Assembly: GCA_023451395.1 (NCBI GenBank)
Contig: JAEXZL010000127.1
Coordinates: 1-33,954 of the forward strand
Length of the DNA: 33,954 nucleotides
Direction of reading: 5' to 3'
From: Bacillota bacterium
GTDB taxonomy: Bacteria; Bacillota; Clostridia; Clostridiales; Clostridiaceae
The translations under genes and the position numbers were made by a program. Below, one piece after another: positions 15,750 to 24,650 of the stretch. The notes beneath the pieces are model-generated. The model had not been told where the DNA came from, made no database searches, and worked only from the letters and a program-made list of their open reading frames with translations. Each line of letters starts with the position of its first letter. Position 1 is the first letter of the stretch.

Positions 15750-16901
15750 ATGAATCAATTAAAGGATCCTAAATTTAAAAGTAATCTAATGCTGGCTACC
15801 TATGTAATTGGCTTAGCATTTATATTATTAAACATAAAGGTTATTGGAAGGTTTTTAGGCGGTTTATTTGGTGTACTTTCACCTTTTATTATTGGAATAG
15901 TTATAGCTTTTGTCTTTAATATTCCGATGAAGTTTCTTGAAGATAGTGCATTTAAGCCTTTACTTACTAAGGAAAGGTCAAAAAAACTTATAAGACCTCT
16001 TGCCTTAACCTCTACTATTATACTTATATTTGGGGTCATTACCAGTATAATCATTTATATTGTTCCTCAGCTTGGGGAAAGCAGTGCTACCTTGGTTAAA
16101 AATGTTCCTGAATATGTAAAGTCCTTAGAGGAATTTATGAACCAGTACATGAGCTCCACAGAGCTTTTAAATACTGTTTGGCAGCAAGTTCTATCCATGG
16201 GAGAAAAAATAATTTCCTTAGTTGGTCAGGTTACTGGTAATATTCTTAATCAGATTTTAGGGATTACCATGGGACTGACCTCTGTAATATTTAATATAAT
16301 AATGGGATTGCTTATTGGAATATATATACTTCTTGGGAAGGAAAAGCTTAAGCTACAGTCTAAGAAGCTTCTATATGCTACTATGGATATTGAAAAGGCA
16401 GATAAAATCATGGATTTAGCTAGGTTAACTCAGCTTAAATTCTCAAAATTTGTTGCTGGTCAGGTAATTGAAGCAATTATTTTAGGAGTTCTTTGCTTCA
16501 TAGGTATGGTTATCTTTAGGATGCCTTATGCTATTCTTATCAGTACTTTAATAGCTGTAACAGCTTTGATACCTATATTTGGGTCATTGATTGGAACGAT
16601 TCCTGGAGCTTTTATAATACTTATGGTAGAGCCAACAAAGGCATTATGGTTTGTAGTACTTATTGTGGTTATACAGCAGATTGAAGGAAATCTCATTTAT
16701 CCAATAGTTGTAGGAAACTCCATTGGACTTTCAGCCTTATGGGTACTTCTTGCTATTACAGTAGGGGGAGGTTACTTTGGAGTGGCAGGTATGCTTATTG
16801 GTGTTCCGTTATTTGGAGTTATTTATACGGTACTATCATCATACATTAATTCCCGACTTAAAAAGAAGTCTATAAATGTTCAGGATTTAGAAGAAAAATA
16901 A
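15750..16901 (+). CDS. AI-2E (PerM/UPF0118) family transporter
   Basis: 383-residue polytopic membrane protein. It has two N-terminal helices, a central soluble segment (about 110-165, rich in Glu and Gln), then five or six helices with the family motif around IPIFGSLIGTIPG (about 274-286) and a glycine-rich GGGYFGVAGMLIGVP block (about 346-360). Members have been linked to AI-2 export or Na+/H+ exchange; the cargo cannot be inferred here, and no luxS or antiporter partner is nearby. It is a single-gene unit, with terminators on both sides. Confidence 0.88.
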   Translation: MNQLKDPKFKSNLMLATYVIGLAFILLNIKVIGRFLGGLFGVLSPFIIGIVIAFVFNIPMKFLEDSAFKPLLTKERSKKLIRPLALTSTIILIFGVITSIIIYIVPQLGESSATLVKNVPEYVKSLEEFMNQYMSSTELLNTVWQQVLSMGEKIISLVGQVTGNILNQILGITMGLTSVIFNIIMGLLIGIYILLGKEKLKLQSKKLLYATMDIEKADKIMDLARLTQLKFSKFVAGQVIEAIILGVLCFIGMVIFRMPYAILISTLIAVTALIPIFGSLIGTIPGAFIILMVEPTKALWFVVLIVVIQQIEGNLIYPIVVGNSIGLSALWVLLAITVGGGYFGVAGMLIGVPLFGVIYTVLSSYINSRLKKKSINVQDLEEK

Positions 16902-16945
16902 ATAATACCCTGGGAAAAAATTTTCCTAGGGTATTATTTTTTTCT
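16901..16945 (+). terminator. terminator after the AI-2E family gene
   Basis: AATAATACCC (16901-16910) and GGGTATTATT (16929-16938) form a long stem, extended by GGGAAAA/TTTTCC inside. A T-run follows. The stem starts at the last base of the stop codon. Confidence 0.85.
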
Positions 16946-16983
16946 ATGTATGGAACAATATCATTAAAAAGGAGGGCATAAAT

Positions 16984-17178
16984 ATGGAGTGGGAATATAA
17001 AGTGGAGACACTAGATTATTTTCAAGCTGCTGGTGGGGATATGTCCATAGAAGAGCAGCTTAATAAAAGAGGGACAGAAGGCTGGGAGTTTGTAAGCCTG
17101 CTAAAAGCAAATCCTGCTACAGTAGGTAAGCCACCTAGGCTTTCTTCAGATTCCATGGTATTTAAAAGAGAAAAATAG
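16984..17178 (+). CDS. DUF4177 small protein
   Basis: A 64-residue soluble protein with the DUF4177 pattern: WEYKVET at the start, then EEQLNKRGTEGWEFVSLL (about 23-40) and a C-terminal FKR. The family has no established function. Its strong AAAAGGAGGG ribosome site lies 7 nt from the ATG. It sits alone between two terminators; co-transcription with the AI-2E gene would need read-through of the terminator at 16901. Confidence 0.82.
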   Translation: MEWEYKVETLDYFQAAGGDMSIEEQLNKRGTEGWEFVSLLKANPATVGKPPRLSSDSMVFKREK

Positions 17179-17185
17179 AAGTATA

Positions 17186-17221
17186 AAGAAGGCCTAAGAA
17201 ACTCTGGGCCTTCTTATTTTA
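17186..17221 (+). terminator. terminator after the DUF4177 gene
   Basis: AAGAAGGCC (17186-17194) and GGCCTTCTT (17207-17215) are perfect arms, followed by ATTTTAT. Confidence 0.82.
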
Positions 17222-17432
17222 TATATTAAAATATTATTACCAAAGGCTAATACATCTACTAATGAGCTCTTATAAAAGGAAATGACTCTATAGGAACCAT
17301 ATTAGTCTTTAAGATGATATTTACTTTAAAAGAGAAGTATGTAATAATCTAATGTTGAGGGATTAATAATTATAGTATTTAAATAAGTATTTGCAGAACA
17401 AAAAAGTATATATAAATATATAAGGAGTAATT

Positions 17433-18941
17433 ATGAGTATAGGATTTGATCACAAGAAGTATCTAGAAGAGCAGTCTAAGTACATACTAGAAAGAGTTAA
17501 TAATTATGATAAGTTATATTTAGAATTTGGTGGAAAGTTGCTTTTTGACATGCATGCCAAAAGAGTGCTTCCGGGCTTTGATGAAAATGCAAAAATAAAG
17601 CTCCTTCATAGGCTTAAGGAAAAGGTTGAAATTGTTATTTGCGTTTATGCCGGTGACATTGAGCGAAATAAAATAAGAGGAGATTTTGGCATAACCTACG
17701 ATATGGATGTATTAAGACTTATAGATGATTTAAGAAGCTATGAGCTTGATGTAAATAGTGTGGTTATAACAAGATATCAGGATCAGCCTGCCACTAAGGT
17801 GTTTATAAACAAACTTAAGCATAGGGGAATAAGGGTTTATACCCATAAAGCAACTAAGGGCTATCCTACAGATGTTGAGACAATAGTCAGCGACGAGGGC
17901 TATGGACAGAATCCTTACATAGAAACCACTAAGCCTATAGTGGTAGTTACAGCTCCAGGGCCAGGCAGCGGAAAGCTAGCCACCTGCTTGAGCCAGCTAT
18001 ATCATGAATTCAAAAGGGGAAGGGTTGCTGGATATTCTAAATTTGAAACCTTCCCTGTATGGAATGTTCCCCTTAAGCATCCTTTAAACATTGCCTATGA
18101 GGCAGCTACTGCAGATCTTAAGGATGTAAATATGATAGATCCCTTTCATTTAGAGGCCTATAACAATAAGGCTGTAAACTACAATAGGGATATAGAAATG
18201 TTTCCAGTATTAAAGAGAATAATTGAAAAAATTACTGGAGAGGAAGCTGTCTATAAATCTCCTACAGATATGGGAGTAAATAGAGTAGGCTTTGGAATCA
18301 TAGATGATGAGGTAGTTCAAAAAGCTTCAAAGGAAGAGGTAATAAGAAGATACTTCAAAACTAGCTGCGAATATAAAAAGGGCTATGTGGACTTAGAAAC
18401 CTTAAATAGAGTTAAGCTTATTATGGATGAGCTTAAGCTTAAGGAAGAGGATAGGAAAACAGTAAAGCCTGCAAGAGATTATTCTTGCACTTTAAAAATT
18501 GCTCAGGGAAATACAGAAAAATGCCCAGTGGTAGCTTTAGAGCTACCAGATGGAAAGATTATCACTGGCAGAAGTAAAGAGGTTATGAACTCCACTTCAG
18601 CAGTTATTTTAAATGCCATTAAGTGTATTGCAGGTATTTCCGATGGAATACATTTAATATCTCCTGTGATACTTGAGCCTATTATTAATTTAAAATCAAA
18701 GAATTTAGGAAGCAAAAGCACAGCTTTAGACTGTGAAGAGGTGCTTATTGCCTTAAGCATATGTGCAGCTACAAACCCAACAGCACAGGTTGCCTTGGAA
18801 AAGCTTCCAAGCCTAAAGGGCTGTCAGGCTCATTCTACAACAATATTAAGCAGAAGTGATGAGGAAACCTTCAGAAGGCTTGGAATAGAGATTACTTCAG
18901 ATCCAGAATATCCTTCTGAAAGCCTTTATTATAATAACTAA
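17433..18941 (+). CDS. DUF1846 family protein
   Basis: 502 residues, a typical full length for DUF1846. Recognisable blocks are the N-terminal YLEFGGKLLFDMHAKRVLPGF (residues about 29-49), the KIRGDFGITYDMD block (about 80-92) and a P-loop-like APGPGSGK (about 174-181). Further on are HPLNIAYEAATADL (about 210-223) and the C-terminal CQAHSTTILSRSDEETFRRLGI (about 468-489). Structures show an ATPase-like or transferase-like fold, but no function is agreed. It has a weak GGAG site before the ATG and about 217 nt of non-coding DNA after the previous terminator, so it probably has its own promoter. Confidence 0.9.
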   Translation: MSIGFDHKKYLEEQSKYILERVNNYDKLYLEFGGKLLFDMHAKRVLPGFDENAKIKLLHRLKEKVEIVICVYAGDIERNKIRGDFGITYDMDVLRLIDDLRSYELDVNSVVITRYQDQPATKVFINKLKHRGIRVYTHKATKGYPTDVETIVSDEGYGQNPYIETTKPIVVVTAPGPGSGKLATCLSQLYHEFKRGRVAGYSKFETFPVWNVPLKHPLNIAYEAATADLKDVNMIDPFHLEAYNNKAVNYNRDIEMFPVLKRIIEKITGEEAVYKSPTDMGVNRVGFGIIDDEVVQKASKEEVIRRYFKTSCEYKKGYVDLETLNRVKLIMDELKLKEEDRKTVKPARDYSCTLKIAQGNTEKCPVVALELPDGKIITGRSKEVMNSTSAVILNAIKCIAGISDGIHLISPVILEPIINLKSKNLGSKSTALDCEEVLIALSICAATNPTAQVALEKLPSLKGCQAHSTTILSRSDEETFRRLGIEITSDPEYPSESLYYNN

Positions 18942-18966
18942 GGATTATATATAAATGATTATTTGT

Positions 18967-18999
18967 GCCTTTCACGGAGCTTTTCTGGGGAAGGCCTTT
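18967..18999 (+). terminator. possible weak terminator after the DUF1846 gene
   Basis: GCCTTTC (18967-18973) pairs with GGAAGGC (18989-18995) with one G-U; the following T-run is poor (CTTTAATTTG). Confidence 0.35.
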
Positions 19000-19090
19000 A
19001 ATTTGTATTTTTATAGGATAATATATTCTTATAGGAATGAGAAAACAGTATGTAAAGCTAATTTTACAGAAGAAATAAAGGAGTAAACAT

Positions 19091-19882
19091 ATGAAAACAA
19101 ACTATCATACTCATACCACAAGATGCAAGCATGCCATAGGACGGGATGAGGAATATGTAATAAGTGCAATAAAGGGAGGCTATGAGGAGCTTGGCTTCTC
19201 AGACCATAGCCCATGGAATTATAAAACACCCGGGTTTAAAGGAAGCATAAGAATGGGTAAAGAGGAGCTTATGGGTTACCTTGATAGTATAAGGACCTTG
19301 AAGGAAAAATATAAGGATTATATAAGTATTAAAATAGGGTTAGAATGTGAATACTTTGAGGAATATATGCCCTGGCTTGTGGATACTATTAATAGGGAGA
19401 AGCTTGACTATATCATTTTTGGAAACCATTATTATAAAAGCGATGAGAAAGGCTGTTATTTTGGAGCTGTAAATGACGATGTGTCCTTATTGTATACCTA
19501 TAGAGATGAGACTCTTAAAGGAATGGAAACAGGCCTTTATTCATATCTTGCCCACCCGGATTTATTTATGAGAGGTTATAAAAGGTTTGATGCACATTGC
19601 GAAGATATATCTATAAGCATTTGCCAAAGAGCAAAGGAGTTAAACCTACCAGTAGAATACAATCTTGCAGGAGCAGCCTACAATAAAAGAAACGGAGTTA
19701 TGAATTATCCCCATAGAGATTTTTGGAAGGTAGCCTCTCAGGTTGGGTGCAAGGCTATCATAGGGGTGGATGCTCATGATTATAGGGACTTAGAGGATGA
19801 CACCTTGAGAGAAGAAGGTATAGAGTTTTTAGATAGTCTTAATTTAGAAGTGGTGGATAGAATAAGCTTTTTTAATCATTAA
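19091..19882 (+). CDS. PHP-family histidinol-phosphatase (HisK/HisJ type)
   Basis: 263 residues, a PHP metal-dependent phosphatase. The metal-binding motif HTHTTRCKHA starts at His6 (H6, H8, then C12 and H14), followed by SDHSPW (D38, H39). Further ligands are in GLECEY (about 104-109), GNHYY, LAHPD and DAHDYRD near the end. Proteins of this size and pattern in Firmicutes cleave L-histidinol phosphate in histidine synthesis; no other his gene is in the window, so another phosphoester is possible. GGAG precedes the ATG by 7 nt. The CPBP protease gene starts 40 nt downstream, so the two may share a transcript. Confidence 0.85.
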   Translation: MKTNYHTHTTRCKHAIGRDEEYVISAIKGGYEELGFSDHSPWNYKTPGFKGSIRMGKEELMGYLDSIRTLKEKYKDYISIKIGLECEYFEEYMPWLVDTINREKLDYIIFGNHYYKSDEKGCYFGAVNDDVSLLYTYRDETLKGMETGLYSYLAHPDLFMRGYKRFDAHCEDISISICQRAKELNLPVEYNLAGAAYNKRNGVMNYPHRDFWKVASQVGCKAIIGVDAHDYRDLEDDTLREEGIEFLDSLNLEVVDRISFFNH

Positions 19883-19922
19883 AAAATAATAAGGGGTTTG
19901 TAGCCCCTAAGGGAGAGAGAAT

Positions 19923-20810
19923 ATGAGAATTTTACAAAACGAGCTTTTTAGAAAAGCAGAGAAGGCACGATATAAGCCTAATATAGTAGTTGCAGTAATT
20001 TTATGCTTGTTATTTATTATAATTGGACAAACAGTTGGTGCAATTATAGAAGGACCCATCATATATACTGTAAAAAATATCTACTTTAGAAGCTCATTCT
20101 ATCTTTTCTTTTCATTTATTTTTATTATTATTTTTGTTTTTATATGGGTTAAATTTGTGGAGAAGAGAGAAATTTCTTCCATAGGTATCGTGGGAAGGGG
20201 AGCTTTTAAAAAGTTTTTTGTTGGTTTTTTTATTGGACTTTTACTTTTTTCTCTGGTGACTCTTATTTTAGTTTTAGCTGGGATGGCAGTTATAGAACCT
20301 AATCCTAGCTATAAGATAGGGGCAGCAGCTCTTCCAGCAGTTTTAATTATTCTTCCAGGCTGGATTGTTCAGAGCAGTGCAGAGGAGATAGCTGCAAGAG
20401 GTTGGCTTATGAATATTTTAGGTGCAAGATACTCTTCTATAACAGCAGTACTTACCTCTTCCTTGTTCTTTGGATTTTTACACCTTTTAAACCCCGGAGC
20501 AAGCTTTTTATCTACCTTCAATATAAGCTTAGTAGGAGTATTCTTTGCTCTTTATGTAATATACACTGAGGATATCATTGGAGCCTGCGCTCTTCATGCT
20601 GCCTGGAATTTTACTCAGGGAAACATCTTTGGTTTTGAGGTTAGCGGTTTAAATATCACCACCGGAAGCTTAATAGATTTAAAATTAAGAGGAAGTGACC
20701 TTATAACTGGAGGGAGCTTTGGACCGGAGGCTGGTCTTGCTGCAACAGCAGTGCTTCTAATGGGTTCTGTTATACTTTTATATTTGCTTCAAAAAAAGAG
20801 AAGTAATTAA
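19923..20810 (+). CDS. CPBP-family intramembrane protease (Abi/Rce1-like)
   Basis: 295-residue polytopic membrane protein with all three CPBP motifs: EEIAAR (Glu154, Glu155, Arg159), FFGFLH ending in His187, and HAAWN (His225, Asn229). These form the glutamate-based active site inside the membrane. Bacterial members include bacteriocin self-immunity proteins and proteases acting on membrane-spanning substrates; no bacteriocin gene is adjacent. The GGGAGAG ribosome site follows a small GGGG/CCCC hairpin (19892-19908) in the 40-nt gap after the phosphatase gene. Confidence 0.88.
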   Translation: MRILQNELFRKAEKARYKPNIVVAVILCLLFIIIGQTVGAIIEGPIIYTVKNIYFRSSFYLFFSFIFIIIFVFIWVKFVEKREISSIGIVGRGAFKKFFVGFFIGLLLFSLVTLILVLAGMAVIEPNPSYKIGAAALPAVLIILPGWIVQSSAEEIAARGWLMNILGARYSSITAVLTSSLFFGFLHLLNPGASFLSTFNISLVGVFFALYVIYTEDIIGACALHAAWNFTQGNIFGFEVSGLNITTGSLIDLKLRGSDLITGGSFGPEAGLAATAVLLMGSVILLYLLQKKRSN

Positions 20811-20913
20811 AAACATAATTTAATGAAAATTTAGATTTATTTTCCTTAGCTAATGACGAAGTGTCAATAAAGGAGGTATAATATTATATAATTAAATTAA
20901 AAGAGGTGTATAT

Positions 20914-22920
20914 ATGGAAAGAATAAAAATTGATGACTTTACTAAGTATAAATTCCTCTCAGGGCTTAAGCATTCTCCTGAGGGAAGTAAGCTTGCTTTC
21001 ATAGTACATGAATCTAATGTAGAAGATAACAAGTATAGTTCAAATATTTATCTTATGGATGTGGAAAGTGAAAAATACTTTCAGTTAACCTCCTTTGACA
21101 GCGAAAGAAGTTTTTTGTGGCTTGATGAAGAAAATCTTATGTTCCCGGATGTTAGGTGCGAAAAGGACAAGAAGGCCCTAGAGAACGGAGATGAATTTAC
21201 TCAATATTATAAAATTAACATTCATGGGGGAGAGGCATTAAAATATATAAGAATCCCTAAGTCTGTTGGTTCAATTAAAAAGGTTGATGAGGATACCTTT
21301 ATATTCACTGCTTCTTTTGATTTAAATGGCAAGGAAAAAGAAGCCATGACTCCAGAGGAGAAGAAGGAAGAGAAGGACTACGAGGTTATTGAGGAAATTC
21401 CCTTCTGGTCTAATGGAGGAGGCTTTACAAGTAAAAAGAGGACAAGACTTTACCTTTACAAGGTATCAGAGGATAAGCTTCAGTGTCTTACAGAAGGCTT
21501 TGATTCTGTAGATATGTTTAATCTTAATGAAGATAAGAGCAAGGCAGTTATCCTTTTTGAAGAGTTTATAGGAAAGATGAAGATAACTAATAGAATAGCA
21601 ATTTATGATATTAAAAATGATAAAATGAATATTATAAATGGAAAGAGCTTAGATGGGGCTGCATATCCTGAAGCTCTAGCTCATGGTTATGTAGACTTTA
21701 TATCTCCAGAGAAGTTGATCTTTGCAGCTACTGAGGGTAAGAAATATGGCATTAATGAAAATAATACATGGTATACTCTTGATTTAAATACCTTAGAAGG
21801 AAGGCTTATAACTCCTGATTTTGATAAGTCATTATGGAATTCTGTAGGCTCTGACTGCAGATATGGCGGCTCCAGCACCTTTGAAATGTTAGATGGAAAG
21901 CTATATTTTGGAACTACAGAAGGGTATAACGGATATTTAAATACCATTGATGAAGAGGGTAATATTGAGAGAATAATAGGTGAAGAAGGGGCGATAGATG
22001 GAATAGCTCTTTCTAAAAGCAGTTTAATTTATATAGCTCTAAGAGGAGACAAGCTTCAGGAGCTTTACAAGCACACTAAGGATGGAGAAAAGCAGCTAAC
22101 AGATTTTAACGGATGGGTTAATAAGGAAAGATATGTGGTTACTCCTGAATACTTAAAGGTGGAAACAGCACCAGGTGTAGAAATTGATGGCTGGATAATG
22201 AAGCCTGTAGATTTTGATGAAAATAAAAAGTATCCTGCAATTCTTGACATCCATGGAGGGCCTAAGACAGTTTACGGATCTGTGTTCTATCATGAGATGC
22301 AGTATTGGGCAAATGAAGGCTATGTTGTATTCTTCTGTAATCCAAGAGGAGGAGACGGTAAGGGCAATGAATTTTCCGATATAAGAGGAAAATACGGCAC
22401 AATAGATTATGATGATCTTATGAAATTTACCGATGAGGTGCTTAAAAAGTATAGCTTTATTGATGAAGATAGAGTGGGGGTTACTGGAGGTTCCTATGGT
22501 GGCTTCATGACTAACTGGATTATAGGCCATACAGATAGATTTAAGGCAGCAGCTTCTCAAAGAAGCATATCAAATTGGATATCTATGTTTAACACCACAG
22601 ACATAGGCTATTATTTTTCCGATGATCAAAATGGAGGAGCAACCCCTTGGTCAGATAATGATAAGCTTTGGTGGCATTCCCCATTAAAATATGCAGATAA
22701 GGTTAAAACTCCAACCTTATTCATTCACTCAGAAGAGGATTATCGTTGCTGGCTCACTGAAGGCCTTCAGATGTTCACAGCTTTAAAATACCATGGTGTG
22801 GAGTCAAGACTCTGCATGTTCCGAGGAGAAAACCACGAGCTATCCAGAAGCGGAAAGCCAAAGCACAGAATCAGAAGGCTTAAGGAAATCACCTCCTGGT
22901 TTGATGGGCACCTAAAATAG
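20914..22920 (+). CDS. S9-family prolyl oligopeptidase / acylaminoacyl-peptidase-like
   Basis: 668 residues, cytoplasmic (no signal peptide). An N-terminal beta-propeller (about 1-410, with repeated strand blocks such as SPEGSKLAF and LYKVSEDKLQCL) sits on a C-terminal alpha/beta-hydrolase domain. The triad is Ser527 in TGGSYGGF, Asp609 in HSEEDYR and His641 in GENHELS. It should cleave short peptides or remove acylated N-terminal residues. It is a single gene, with an AGAGGTG ribosome site and a strong terminator downstream. Together with pepF it suggests active peptide use. Confidence 0.92.
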   Translation: MERIKIDDFTKYKFLSGLKHSPEGSKLAFIVHESNVEDNKYSSNIYLMDVESEKYFQLTSFDSERSFLWLDEENLMFPDVRCEKDKKALENGDEFTQYYKINIHGGEALKYIRIPKSVGSIKKVDEDTFIFTASFDLNGKEKEAMTPEEKKEEKDYEVIEEIPFWSNGGGFTSKKRTRLYLYKVSEDKLQCLTEGFDSVDMFNLNEDKSKAVILFEEFIGKMKITNRIAIYDIKNDKMNIINGKSLDGAAYPEALAHGYVDFISPEKLIFAATEGKKYGINENNTWYTLDLNTLEGRLITPDFDKSLWNSVGSDCRYGGSSTFEMLDGKLYFGTTEGYNGYLNTIDEEGNIERIIGEEGAIDGIALSKSSLIYIALRGDKLQELYKHTKDGEKQLTDFNGWVNKERYVVTPEYLKVETAPGVEIDGWIMKPVDFDENKKYPAILDIHGGPKTVYGSVFYHEMQYWANEGYVVFFCNPRGGDGKGNEFSDIRGKYGTIDYDDLMKFTDEVLKKYSFIDEDRVGVTGGSYGGFMTNWIIGHTDRFKAAASQRSISNWISMFNTTDIGYYFSDDQNGGATPWSDNDKLWWHSPLKYADKVKTPTLFIHSEEDYRCWLTEGLQMFTALKYHGVESRLCMFRGENHELSRSGKPKHRIRRLKEITSWFDGHLK

Positions 22921-22924
22921 GATT

Positions 22925-22937
22925 GGTGCCAGGCACC
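22925..22937. repeat. 13-bp GGTGCC-N-GGCACC palindrome
   Basis: A GGTGCC/GGCACC inverted repeat with a 1-nt centre lies 4 nt after the S9 peptidase stop and 5 nt before the terminator stem. It is G+C-rich against an AT-rich background. I recall similar GGTGCC-type palindromes as dispersed intergenic repeats in Firmicutes, but I cannot confirm this here. Confidence 0.6.
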
Positions 22938-22942
22938 AGAGA

Positions 22943-22991
22943 AAAGAGATTTTGTTCTTTTTTAAGGAACAAAATCTCTTTTTATTTTTTT
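22943..22991 (+). terminator. strong terminator after the S9 peptidase gene
   Basis: The 15-bp perfect arms AAAGAGATTTTGTTC (22943-22957) and its complement (22967-22981) enclose a 9-nt loop, followed by a long T-run. Confidence 0.92.
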
Positions 22992-23107
22992 GTATATTTG
23001 CTTTTAATAATAGGATAAAAAAATATTGTAATAATAAAAAATAGTTAAATAATATGGGGCAATTTCTACAAATTGTGATTTTTATGTTAAGAATTATTTG
23101 ACAATTA

Positions 23108-23135
23108 TTGTTTGTTAATAACAATATGCTATAAT
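23108..23135 (+). promoter_or_regulatory. promoter with internal palindrome for the lipoprotein at 23180
   Basis: TATAAT (23130-23135) has TTGTTT (23108-23113) 16 bp upstream; a better TTGACA at 23098 is too far away at 26 bp. The perfect palindrome TTGTTAATAACAA (23112-23124) lies between the boxes and could be an operator. Confidence 0.5.
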
Positions 23136-23179
23136 TATCTTGAGTAAACACCAAAGAATAATATTAGGAGGTACTTTTT

Positions 23180-23716
23180 ATGAAATTAAAAGGATTACTT
23201 TTATCTTTAACTGCTGCAGCTGTGATTTTCACAGGTTGTTCTTCAAAGCCTGCTGAGGACAAAAATCCACCTGTAGATAATGACTCAGATGTTGTAACAA
23301 GCGCTTCTGTAGCTACTGATGCTGATAGCTTAAAGAAAGCTATGAGTGCTGATGGTACATGGATTGTTGTTGTTCAACAGGACTTAGCTGTTGAAGACGA
23401 ATTAGTATTAGAGGGTGAAGTTGCTAAGAAAGAAGGCGCTGAGTATACAGGCCGTAAGCTAGCACTTTATGATCAGGATAAAGACAAGAACATAACTGCA
23501 TCTTACAAGCTAACAGCTCCTAAGCTTACAATTAAGAGCGATAAAACAACAATAAAAGGCGGAACTATAGTTGGTGACCTTTATGTTGAAGCTAAAAATG
23601 TAACTTTAGATCATGCTACAATTGAAGGAAATGTGTACTTTGCTAATGAAGAGGTAAAGAGCTCCTTTACTTTAACTGAATCAAAGGTAACTGGAACACA
23701 AGAGGTTTCAAAATAA
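23180..23716 (+). CDS. lipoprotein with beta-helix-like repeats
   Basis: 178 residues with a lipoprotein signal (lipobox FTGC, Cys20) and a polar linker. The remainder is built of short strand-turn units such as LTIKSDKTTIKGGTIVGDLYV (about 116-135, split here only for description), VTLDHATIEGNVYF and FTLTESKVTG. This spacing of hydrophobic strands resembles a small right-handed beta-helix. I do not recognise a named family or catalytic residues. The AGGAGGT site lies 7-8 nt before the ATG, with its own promoter and a strong terminator. Codons look more regular than the neighbours, consistent with good expression. Function unknown. Confidence 0.82.
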   Translation: MKLKGLLLSLTAAAVIFTGCSSKPAEDKNPPVDNDSDVVTSASVATDADSLKKAMSADGTWIVVVQQDLAVEDELVLEGEVAKKEGAEYTGRKLALYDQDKDKNITASYKLTAPKLTIKSDKTTIKGGTIVGDLYVEAKNVTLDHATIEGNVYFANEEVKSSFTLTESKVTGTQEVSK

Positions 23717-23745
23717 TTTTTTAGTGTTAATAATTAGAATGTTAG

Positions 23746-23796
23746 AGGTTGTACATAGGTAGCCTGTTAGGGCTACTGTTGTACAACCTTTTTTTT
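23746..23796 (+). terminator. terminator after the beta-helix-like lipoprotein gene
   Basis: AGGTTGTACA (23746-23755) pairs with TGTACAACCT (23780-23789), with an inner GTAGCC/GGCTAC stem, then eight T's. Confidence 0.93.
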
Positions 23797-23927
23797 AATA
23801 GAGGTGTTTAATAATTATTATTATGCAGCTGTTTAATAAACATTTTAATGGAGTTTTTTATAAATATTTTTCTAGGTGCAACAAGGAAAGTATAATGAGA
23901 AATAAAGGTGTACAAGCGCTGAGTTGC

Positions 23928-24650
23928 CTATTTTCGCCTTTTCCCTAAATAAGCTTCCTTTATATCTTCATTATTTAAAAGTTCATCCCCAAGACCTTGA
24001 AGGATTATATTGCCCGTTTCCATTACATAGCCCCAATTAGCGGTTTTTAAGGCCATGTTAGCGTTTTGTTCAATTAATAAAACAGTAATCCCTTCTTTGT
24101 TTATTTCTCTTATAATATTAAATATATCTTTTACTACCAAAGGGGCTAAGCCTAAGGAGGGCTCATCCATCATAATTAGCTTTGGATTACTCATAAGAGC
24201 CCTTCCAACTGCCAGCATTTGCTGCTCTCCCCCAGAAAGCGTTCCTGCTAACTGCCAGCTTCTTTCCTTTAATCTTGGAAAAAGATCATATATGTGGTCT
24301 AAATCTTTATTGAGACTATCCTTTCTTAAATAAGCTCCAATTTTTAAATTTTCAACTACTGCAAGATTAGCAAATACCTTTCTTCCTTCAGGAACAAGAG
24401 TTATACCAAGGGATACTATATCCGTTGGGTTCATACCAAGAATTTCTTCACCATCAAAGGTTATAGAACCGGATTTTGCTTTCACTATGCCAGCAATAGT
24501 TCTAAGGGTTGAGCTTTTACCTGCACCATTTGCACCTATAAGTGTAATGATTTCACCTTTAGGCACCTCTAGGGATATGTTTTTAATGGCCTGGATGCCT
24601 CCATAGGAAACACTGAGATTAGATATTTTAAGAAAGCTGGTATTATTCAT
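23928..24650 (-). CDS. livF: branched-chain amino acid ABC transporter ATPase LivF
   Basis: 240 residues, the second ATPase of a LIV-type importer. Walker A is GANGAGKS (39-46), the signature LSGGEQQ is in the middle, and Walker B is LIMMDEPSLGL. It powers uptake together with LivG. The reading frame stays open upstream, but the ATG at 24650 matches the usual LivF N-terminus. This start overlaps the last codons of livG by 8 nt (ATGAATAA), so the pair is translationally coupled. It is the last gene of the cluster; I see no convincing terminator in the 131 nt beyond it. Confidence 0.92.
   Translation of the reverse strand: MNNTSFLKISNLSVSYGGIQAIKNISLEVPKGEIITLIGANGAGKSSTLRTIAGIVKAKSGSITFDGEEILGMNPTDIVSLGITLVPEGRKVFANLAVVENLKIGAYLRKDSLNKDLDHIYDLFPRLKERSWQLAGTLSGGEQQMLAVGRALMSNPKLIMMDEPSLGLAPLVVKDIFNIIREINKEGITVLLIEQNANMALKTANWGYVMETGNIILQGLGDELLNNEDIKEAYLGKRRK

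Noticed and set aside
22153..22560. 135-codon minus-strand ORF inside the S9 peptidase gene
   Set aside because: It is antisense to a well-conserved catalytic domain, has no ribosome site and a composition typical of a shadow frame.
23098..23103. Perfect TTGACA as -35 box of the lipoprotein promoter
   Set aside because: The distance to TATAAT is 26 bp, far from the usual 16-18.
23797..23927. Terminator for livF on the minus strand
   Set aside because: Only short imperfect inverted repeats such as AGCGCT are present and no T-run follows.
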